Source of the DNA: Wenzhouxiangellaceae bacterium
GTDB lineage: Bacteria; Pseudomonadota; Gammaproteobacteria; Xanthomonadales; Wenzhouxiangellaceae
DNA length: 11,826 bases
Direction of reading: 5' to 3'
Assembly (NCBI GenBank): GCA_023258355.1
Contig: JALQZL010000024.1
Span: 1 to 11,826 of the forward strand
The notes under the pieces: generated by a model
Told to the model about the DNA's origin: nothing
What the model saw: the letters and a program-made list of their open reading frames with translations, nothing else
Database searches by the model: none
Shown: positions 6,315 to 11,826 of the stretch, in pieces
Position numbering within the stretch: the first letter of the stretch is position 1
How the letters are laid out: the number at the start of each line of letters is the position of its first letter
Program-made: the position numbers and the translations under genes

Positions 6315-6518
6315 CGACTGGCTTTTGCTTATGTCTGGCTGATATCTCAGCCAAACTTGGTTAGTCATGCGTTGACTCAGTCACTGGGCCGAAAGTGGTC
6401 AGTGATATTTGGGCCCAACATTGTCTAGTAATGTCAACACGTGTTAATCTTGTTGGGGTAAGTTTACCTTGTCGGGCATCACATTTATGTCCCCTTATCT
6501 AGATGAGGCATCAACGCT
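6315..6518. other. palindrome-rich intergenic region upstream of the protease gene
   Basis: These 204 bases carry no gene I can support but hold several perfect short inverted repeats: TGACTCAGTCA (6373-6383), TTGGGCCCAA (6409-6418), AACACGTGTT (6436-6445) and GGTAA-GT-TTACC (6457-6468). There is also a hairpin at 6336-6353. A possible but weak promoter is TTGTCT (6421-6426) with TAATCT (6445-6450), spacing 18, which would put AACACGTGTT across the -10 edge. The region should contain the control elements for the four-gene group downstream. Confidence 0.45.
6336..6353. terminator. hairpin after sua5, possible terminator
   Basis: TGGCTGA (6336-6342) and TCAGCCA (6347-6353) are exact complements around a TATC loop, 21 bases after the sua5 stop codon. 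The position suits termination, but no T-run follows (AACTTGG does), so it could equally be an mRNA-end stabiliser. Confidence 0.28.
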
Positions 6519-8924
6519 GTGAATCGATATGCTGTTGTGGTGATTGTCTTCCTCGCCTTTGGCGTGATCACACTTGCTGAGGCGGCTGTTGGCATCTCGA
6601 ATCAGCGACCAAACCCAACCGCATCTTCGAAACCGGTGCGTGCCACGACGCCCCTGATGGATGCACTCAATCGCTCGGGCCGCGTACAAGTTATTGTGAT
6701 GCTCGACACCGACGACTTGGGTTCGCCGAGCGTGCCACCACACATGCTGGCCCGTGGCGCGCCGTCACCTTTCGCTGCCCGTCAGGCAGCAGTTTCAAGT
6801 CAGCTGATGGCACAAGGCTTAAGCGTCAAGCGGTCTTTCCGCACGTTGCCAGCGCTTGTCACACGCGTCAATGAGCAGGAGCTAAGAGCGCTCATGGCCA
6901 CACCGGGTGTGGCCGATGTGGTGTTGGATGAGGCGGTGCCTCCCTTGCTCGATGGCACGATCTCCATCATCCGCGCTGATGTGTTGCACACCGGGGGGAT
7001 CGACGGCGAAGGGTTTGCGGTCGCCATTTTAGATACGGGGGTTGACCGAGATCATCCCATGTTTGCAGACGCGTTAGGCAACAGTCGCGTGGTGGCTGAG
7101 GCCTGCTTTTCGACCAATTGGCCGAGTTCTGGTGAAGAATCATTGTGCCCCAGTGGGAATGAGACCCAGTTCGGCGTCGGCGCTGGCGTTCACTGTGTCG
7201 GCATTGGAGGCTGTGACCATGGTACCCATGTTGCTGGGATTGCCGCAGGGAGCCCAGTGACTGTCAGCGGTACTTCGCTGGTGGGTGTGGCGCCGGCTTC
7301 AGATATCGTCGGTATCCAAGTGTTCACTAAATTTACCGATAGCACGACCTGCGGGGGGTCGCCGCCCTGTGTGTTGTCCTACAACAGTGACCAACTGGCG
7401 GCATTGGAGTGGTTGCTCACCCAAGACCAATCCCAAGGCGGCACATTAAATGTGGCTGCCGCCAATATGAGTTTGGGTGGCGGGCGATATTATGAGTCCT
7501 GTACCTCACACATCGCCTCGGCGATCGACAGTTTGTGGGCGCAAGGAATCGCCACGGTGATTGCCAGCGGTAACAATGGTTACTCTGACAGCGTGTCCTC
7601 GCCAGCGTGTAATGCCAAAGCCATTTCTGTGGGCGCGACGACTAACAATGACTTGGTGGCATGGTACTCCAACGCATCGGCTGATTTGATTGATCTTTAT
7701 GCGCCAGGATCGTCCGTTTTTGCGGCCGGTGTCAATGGCAGCTATGTGACAAAATCAGGGACATCTATGGCCACGCCCCATGTGGCCGGTGCCTGGGCCC
7801 TCATGAGACAGGCTGGGGCGGGTGACGGCACGGGCGCCGGTCTGGAAGCGACACTGAGCTTGCTACAGCAAACCGGCGTGCTCATTGAAGACCGAGAGTC
7901 TTCAGGCTCATTGGGGTATTCGCATCCGAGGATTGATCTGAGCAATGCCCTTGACCGCCTGAATTCTGAAAACCCTTGGCTGTATGTCAATATCGCCGGT
8001 GAAGGTTCGGTGACCTCAACGCCCGTTGGTATAGATTGCTCGCCTGATTGCACTATGGAGATTCAGGTTGGTGACTCCATTGAGTTAACCGCGACTGAAT
8101 CCGATAGCAACTACAGCTTTAGTGAATGGACTGGATGCGATCAAGTGAGCAATGCCACTTGCACAGTCTCCGTCACTGAACTCGCTGACCGTTCTGTGAC
8201 CGCTTCTTTTGTGTTGATTCCGCCGAACAATGACAATTTTGCCGATGCCTTGACGTTCATCGGTAATCCACTCATCGCCACCAGAAACACTCTGGGTGCT
8301 ACCCTTGAAAATGGTGAGCCTGTGCCAACATGTGATCCGACTGCTGGCAAGAGTATTTGGTACTATTGGACCGCACCCACGGCAGACAACCGTTATTTTG
8401 TGGACATCGATACGGTGGGCTCAAACTACGACACGATACTTGATGTGTTTTCTGGTAACTCAATGAGTGAGCTAACGAGCCTAGGGTGTGATTATGGTAC
8501 CTCTGAGGCTGATTGGACCGACAGCGCGGTCAGTTTTGAGGCCCTAGCGGGTGAGACGTACTACATGCGAATTTCAGGCTGGGAGAATACGGGCGGTGAG
8601 GCGGTGTTGAACTGGTCTTGGCAAACGGGCACGGATGTCGGTGTGTCAGTCACCGGCTCTGAATACGGCCGCGTGAGTGTGGCGGGCTACTGCGATACGG
8701 CCTCGGCCCCCTGTGCCTTTCAAGTTAAAGCAGGGACCACAGTCACCTTTGAGTCAACACCAACCCCTTCGGGCCAATTTGTGTCATGGGGCGGAGATTG
8801 TCTGGGCGTGGCCATGACCGAATCTTGCGATATCACAGTAGGCACAACCGCGGTGAACGTAGAAGCCACCTTTGAACCCGGCCCCACCATTTTTCATGAT
8901 CGGTTTGAGGAGCCACCACCCTAA
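6519..8924 (+). CDS. secreted subtilisin-like serine protease (peptidase S8) with C-terminal accessory domains
   Basis: The 801-residue preproprotein begins with a Sec signal peptide (MNRYAVVVIVFLAFGVITLA, cleavage near AEA, residue 22-23). An inhibitor I9-like propeptide follows (about 54-143, VQVIVMLD to GVADVVLDEAVPPL). The S8 domain has the full triad: D172 in VAILDTGVDRDHP, H234 in HGTHVAGIAAG, S416 in SGTSMATPHVAGAWAL, plus the oxyanion-hole N352 in ASGNNG. Extra cysteines between D172 and H234 suggest disulfides. Beyond the catalytic domain are an InlB-B-repeat-like module (about 487-566, GEGSVTSTP and FSEWTGC), a PPC-like beta domain (about 570-705, NDNFADAL and GKSIWYYWTAP) and a second repeat-like module (707-790, SGQFVSWGGDC). 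The end reads IFHDRFEEPPP. It should degrade proteins or peptides outside the cell. The start is GTG, with TGAGG about 10 bases upstream. It leads a closely spaced group of exported or membrane proteins. Confidence 0.94.
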   Translation: MNRYAVVVIVFLAFGVITLAEAAVGISNQRPNPTASSKPVRATTPLMDALNRSGRVQVIVMLDTDDLGSPSVPPHMLARGAPSPFAARQAAVSSQLMAQGLSVKRSFRTLPALVTRVNEQELRALMATPGVADVVLDEAVPPLLDGTISIIRADVLHTGGIDGEGFAVAILDTGVDRDHPMFADALGNSRVVAEACFSTNWPSSGEESLCPSGNETQFGVGAGVHCVGIGGCDHGTHVAGIAAGSPVTVSGTSLVGVAPASDIVGIQVFTKFTDSTTCGGSPPCVLSYNSDQLAALEWLLTQDQSQGGTLNVAAANMSLGGGRYYESCTSHIASAIDSLWAQGIATVIASGNNGYSDSVSSPACNAKAISVGATTNNDLVAWYSNASADLIDLYAPGSSVFAAGVNGSYVTKSGTSMATPHVAGAWALMRQAGAGDGTGAGLEATLSLLQQTGVLIEDRESSGSLGYSHPRIDLSNALDRLNSENPWLYVNIAGEGSVTSTPVGIDCSPDCTMEIQVGDSIELTATESDSNYSFSEWTGCDQVSNATCTVSVTELADRSVTASFVLIPPNNDNFADALTFIGNPLIATRNTLGATLENGEPVPTCDPTAGKSIWYYWTAPTADNRYFVDIDTVGSNYDTILDVFSGNSMSELTSLGCDYGTSEADWTDSAVSFEALAGETYYMRISGWENTGGEAVLNWSWQTGTDVGVSVTGSEYGRVSVAGYCDTASAPCAFQVKAGTTVTFESTPTPSGQFVSWGGDCLGVAMTESCDITVGTTAVNVEATFEPGPTIFHDRFEEPPP

Positions 8925-8935
8925 ACTGATTCACT

Positions 8936-9259
8936 ATGGCCATTTTTCGACAAAAAAAAGACCACAGCGGTCTGATTGCCTCCATAGTAGCCGGTCTGGT
9001 GTTATGTGTGATTGGTTTTGTCAATGCGTTCTGGGGTAATGATCCTTTTTTTGGTTTGGCCATCGTCTTTGCAGCGGGTCTCTATATTTGGCCATCCCTC
9101 TCCCATGCCTTGGCAAGATTCCAGCCGGTTTGGCACAGCGCACTGAAGATTATTCTGTTTCTCCTCGTTGTTTGGGCAGCGTTGGGTGTTGGGGAACTTG
9201 CAGACAAAGTAGAATTGATGCGATCATCTTTTCCGATGCCAAACATCACAGGCATCTAG
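8936..9259 (+). CDS. small multi-pass membrane protein, unknown function
   Basis: This 107-residue protein has a basic cytoplasmic amino end (MAIFRQKKDHSG). It then has about three hydrophobic segments: residues 12-32 (LIASIVAGLVLCVIGFVNAF), about 36-56 (PFFGLAIVFAAGLYIWPSL) and about 66-86 (ALKIILFLLVVWAALGVGEL). It ends in a short polar tail. I recognise no family. Support comes from its position, 11 bases after the protease stop and 25 bases before the pyrophosphatase start on the same strand, and from the clear membrane pattern. No ribosome site stands directly before the ATG, so translation may depend on termination of the protease gene. Confidence 0.65.
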   Translation: MAIFRQKKDHSGLIASIVAGLVLCVIGFVNAFWGNDPFFGLAIVFAAGLYIWPSLSHALARFQPVWHSALKIILFLLVVWAALGVGELADKVELMRSSFPMPNITGI

Positions 9260-9284
9260 TCAGCGTATGCCGGGGGAGAGGCAG

Positions 9285-9956
9285 ATGGGGCCCACATTTT
9301 GCATGACCAAAAATCCCACCCAATGGGTGAAGCGAAATTGGGTTGTGCTTGGCCTTTTCGGCGCCTTGCTTATGCCAGTATCCAGTGGCGCGGGTGAGCG
9401 TGTCTGGACACACCCATTCGATCTTCCCCAACCTTCGGATGCACCGAACACCTTGCTGGCACTGATCGAAATTCCTGCTGGCAGTCATGTGAAATACGAA
9501 ATTGATCCAAGCCATGGCCACCTTATGGTGGATCGAGTACTCAAGTCTAACCACCGCTATCCAGCACATTATGGCGCTATTCCATCGTGGGCCGCTGATG
9601 ATGGTGATCTGATGGACATCCTGGTGGTCTCTGATGCAGATCTTCTGCCTGGCGCACTCATAAAAGTGGTGCCGATTGGGGTAGCTGTGATGCATGATCA
9701 GGGCGATGTGGATGACAAATTGATTGCGATTCCCGCTGCCCAGACCACCAAAACGCACTCACCTCCACTCGCAATGGCCATGCTCCCGCCGGAGTTACTG
9801 ACTCAGATTGAGACGTTTTTTAGGCAGTACAAGGCCTTGGATGACGGTACCAATCCCATCGAGTGGCGCGGCTTTGAGGGGTGGGAGGGGGTGATGATGC
9901 GCTGGTGTCGAGACGATAGAATCGCGCTACCAAATTCGCCATGCCCAACGCCATGA
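9285..9956 (+). CDS. family I inorganic pyrophosphatase with signal peptide (predicted periplasmic)
   Basis: The enzyme hydrolyses pyrophosphate to two phosphates with Mg2+. Numbered from the start chosen here (223 residues), the catalytic set of E. coli Ppa is present: E62, K70 and E72 in KYEID, R84, Y96 in HYG, D106/D108/D111 in DGDLMD, D138, D143, K145 and Y182-K183. These match E. coli E20, K29, E31, R43, Y55, D65, D67, D70, D97, D102, K104, Y141 and K142. Unlike ordinary cytoplasmic Ppa it has an amino-terminal basic/hydrophobic segment (KRNWVVLGLFGALLMPVSSGA, cleavage near residue 36), so it is predicted to be exported. Start choice: GGGGAG ends 6 bases before the ATG at 9285. ATGs at 9267 (no ribosome site) and 9303 (12 bases after GGGG) are alternatives, and all keep the signal peptide. 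Its stop overlaps the start of the propeller sensor gene (ATGA, 9953-9956). Periplasmic action could recover phosphate from extracellular pyrophosphate. Confidence 0.88.
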   Translation: MGPTFCMTKNPTQWVKRNWVVLGLFGALLMPVSSGAGERVWTHPFDLPQPSDAPNTLLALIEIPAGSHVKYEIDPSHGHLMVDRVLKSNHRYPAHYGAIPSWAADDGDLMDILVVSDADLLPGALIKVVPIGVAVMHDQGDVDDKLIAIPAAQTTKTHSPPLAMAMLPPELLTQIETFFRQYKALDDGTNPIEWRGFEGWEGVMMRWCRDDRIALPNSPCPTP

Positions 9957-11826
9957 TGACCGCGGGGGACAAGAGCGGGGGTCTGGAGAGAGGGCGTGTT
10001 ATCAGGGCCTTTTCGCTTGGCCTGTGCTTACTGACTTGTCTGTTCCTGAGTGCTGGCAGCCAAGCATCTTTGCGTCTGGTGCATTTGGGTCTTGAGGATG
10101 GGCTGATTCAGTCCAGGATCATGTCAGTCCAAGAGGATCAAAGAGGTTACATTTGGTTAGGAACAGAGGCGGGCGTGAACTTGTATGATGGCTATGAGGT
10201 CAGCCGTTTAAAGGTTAACGCCGAGTCTGAGTCAATTGCGCTCAATTTTGTCAATGGGTTTCATCCATCGGGCGAGCATGAGATGTGGGTCGCCACGCTA
10301 GAGGGTGTCGCCTTGGCTAATTATCAAACCGGGACAGTGCACTATGATGCGCACGAGCCTCATGTCACTGCAGCGGGTTCTGCCCATCAACATCGATCCG
10401 CCAATTCCACATTCATTGCCGAGTGCGATGATGCGATGCTCCTTTTGCGGGCGAGGCATGCTTATTTGCTGACAAAAACTGAGCAAAGCTTTGAGAGTGA
10501 GCTCTTATTCACCAGCCAAGTGGATGCCACGCTGAACCCCAACCTCCATGGATTTGTCGCCATCAAAGACAGGCAAGAAACGATCTGGTTGAGTGATCAT
10601 CGGCGCCTCTGGCGAAAGCCGTGTGGCGCCGAGCGATTTGATCAAGTGGCTGAGCTCACCACGACACGCATCCAATCTGCTCGCCAGTTGTCTTCTCTCG
10701 CCCTGGACGCTAGTGAAAATGTCCTCTGGGGCACCCATGAGGGGATCTATCAGATACAGAAGGACCGAGCTGACATCACACCCATCCCTGTCTCTGCTTC
10801 CACTATCTTTGGCTTTCCCGCAACGCAATGGAGCCTCGCGAACGACTCAGACGGTCGTCTGTGGGTGATCACGGATCGTGGCGTCGGCCTCATCGAACGG
10901 GTACAGACACCCAATGGAGATGATCAGCGAAGCTGGCGTTATCAAGAGCTCTACACAACGCCGCCCTCCACAAGAACAGAGGAAGACGTGTCTTTAAGGC
11001 TACAGATCTTCATCAGTGGTGATGGTCTGGCTTGGCTAAGCATTGGCTATGACACCCTGGTGATTGATCTAGACTCTCGTCGCGTGGTCTCCCATCTAGG
11101 TGAGGTTGATGAGCTGGATCTATCGGTTCTTCGGCGAAGTGAAGATAGCGAGCGCCCAGTCTATCAAGACCGCTTTGGCGTCGTTTGGCTTAGCGGTAGT
11201 CTGGGTGGCATTAGTCGCTATGTTCCAGAGCGCAATCGATTTTGTAGTCATCAACTAAATGATCAGTCAAGCCAAAGTGTGCGTGCCATTGAACGGGCAA
11301 ATGCCAACCAGCAAGATCATATTTGGGTGTCATCAGATCGGGGTTGGGTAAGCTTGGGACGGATAGAGCCCAGCTGTGGGTATGAGGTGCTCAAAACATT
11401 TAACTTGCTGTCTATGCTCGGTGGTTCTGCGCGTTCCGAGATCGTTCGATCAATGTCAGAAGGTCAAGATGGTCAAGTGTGGATGATCTCTGGCCAACGC
11501 ATTTGGCGCGGTGACACCAAAAACCAGAGCATGAAACTTGTCTCATCGCATGTGGATTTCAACCCAGATTATTTTCAAGAAGACTACGTTGACCTGGATA
11601 TTCTCTATGATTCACAGGAAAACCGGCTCATCTATACGACTCGTCAGAACCTTCGTGTCGCTCAACTCAATGAGAACCAAGAGGTGATCGCCAATAAGGC
11701 GATGAAATCTGCCACGCCTTATCTAATCGAACAAGGCCCCAAAAGCATGGTGAGGCTGTCAGAAAGGCACATCGCATTGATTTTGACCCACAGCCTATTG
11801 GTGGTTGATATCGAGACTGACACCAC
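9953..11826 (+). CDS. exported two-component-type beta-propeller sensor (Reg_prop), 3' end outside window
   Basis: The frame stays open from 9953 to the window end (624 full codons), with no stop. A basic amino end and hydrophobic core (FSLGLCLLTCLFLSAG) form a signal peptide, with cleavage near SQA-S (residue 38). The mature protein starts LRLVHLGLEDGLIQ, the classic opening of Reg_prop sensors. Blade motifs follow: GYIWLGTEAGVNLYD (about 65), MWVATLEGV (112), TIWLSDHRRLW (210), LWGTHEGIYQI (258), RLWVITDRGVGLI (302), VVWLSGSLGGISRY (409), IWVSSDRG (457) and VWMISGQRIW (509). In known proteins this periplasmic propeller is followed by a Y_Y_Y domain, a membrane helix and a cytoplasmic histidine kinase, GGDEF or other output domain. 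Which one occurs here lies beyond the window. The ATGA overlap with the pyrophosphatase stop suggests translational coupling; an in-frame ATG at 9941 is the alternative start. Confidence 0.85.
   Translation, partial: MMTAGDKSGGLERGRVIRAFSLGLCLLTCLFLSAGSQASLRLVHLGLEDGLIQSRIMSVQEDQRGYIWLGTEAGVNLYDGYEVSRLKVNAESESIALNFVNGFHPSGEHEMWVATLEGVALANYQTGTVHYDAHEPHVTAAGSAHQHRSANSTFIAECDDAMLLLRARHAYLLTKTEQSFESELLFTSQVDATLNPNLHGFVAIKDRQETIWLSDHRRLWRKPCGAERFDQVAELTTTRIQSARQLSSLALDASENVLWGTHEGIYQIQKDRADITPIPVSASTIFGFPATQWSLANDSDGRLWVITDRGVGLIERVQTPNGDDQRSWRYQELYTTPPSTRTEEDVSLRLQIFISGDGLAWLSIGYDTLVIDLDSRRVVSHLGEVDELDLSVLRRSEDSERPVYQDRFGVVWLSGSLGGISRYVPERNRFCSHQLNDQSSQSVRAIERANANQQDHIWVSSDRGWVSLGRIEPSCGYEVLKTFNLLSMLGGSARSEIVRSMSEGQDGQVWMISGQRIWRGDTKNQSMKLVSSHVDFNPDYFQEDYVDLDILYDSQENRLIYTTRQNLRVAQLNENQEVIANKAMKSATPYLIEQGPKSMVRLSERHIALILTHSLLVVDIETDT

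Noticed and set aside
9267..9269. Upstream ATG for the pyrophosphatase
   Set aside because: It has no ribosome site, whereas the GGGGAG that it would translate through is ideally placed for the ATG at 9285.
9246..9758. 170-codon open frame on the minus strand
   Set aside because: It lies wholly opposite the pyrophosphatase gene, whose catalytic motifs are clear. Its translation is rich in His, Cys and Trp and shows no domain.
1..11826. tRNA genes, CRISPR arrays, insertion sequences, long direct repeats, prophage genes
   Set aside because: I looked on both strands and saw no regularly spaced repeats, no tRNA-like GTTCGANTC arm in a cloverleaf context, no transposase motif and no terminal repeats.

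Overview
The window reads as ordinary bacterial chromosome, most likely from a gammaproteobacterium. Clues are a TrmL whose carboxy end (YEAWRQLGF) looks gammaproteobacterial, several exported proteins with gammaproteobacterial-style carboxy-terminal tails, GC content roughly in the low to mid 50s per cent, and genes with short gaps. I cannot name the species. I see no rRNA, tRNA, CRISPR array, insertion sequence or phage gene.

Layout. At the left edge is the 3' part of an AT-richer sulfotransferase gene (+). It converges, with 9 bp between stop codons, on a two-gene minus-strand unit: a DUF6249-like membrane protein followed 3 bp later by a 71-residue XRE repressor-like protein whose own coding sequence holds a perfect 13-bp inverted repeat. 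Next, also on the minus strand, is a DUF3667 zinc-ribbon membrane protein. It diverges from trmL (tRNA wobble-ribose methyltransferase), which has a good sigma70-type promoter. Then comes a 735-residue secreted propeller-like protein of unknown function that ends in a CTERM-like hydrophobic/basic tail. It is followed closely by a full-length Sua5 (L-threonylcarbamoyladenylate synthase, first step of tRNA t6A synthesis).

Right half. After a 204-bp gap unusually rich in small palindromes comes a tightly spaced plus-strand group. It encodes an 801-residue secreted subtilisin-like protease with carboxy-terminal accessory domains, a 107-residue membrane protein, a family I inorganic pyrophosphatase carrying a signal peptide, and, overlapping it by ATGA, the exported sensor part of a two-component-type 'Reg_prop' beta-propeller protein cut by the window end. 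All four products are predicted to be exported or membrane-bound.

How they fit together. trmL and sua5 are translation housekeeping genes standing among cell-envelope and secreted-protein genes, with no obvious pathway link to them. The most interesting parts are the predicted periplasmic pyrophosphatase translationally coupled to a propeller sensor, and the self-palindromic repressor gene paired with a small membrane protein. Neither is proof of a new system. Both are specific enough to test.
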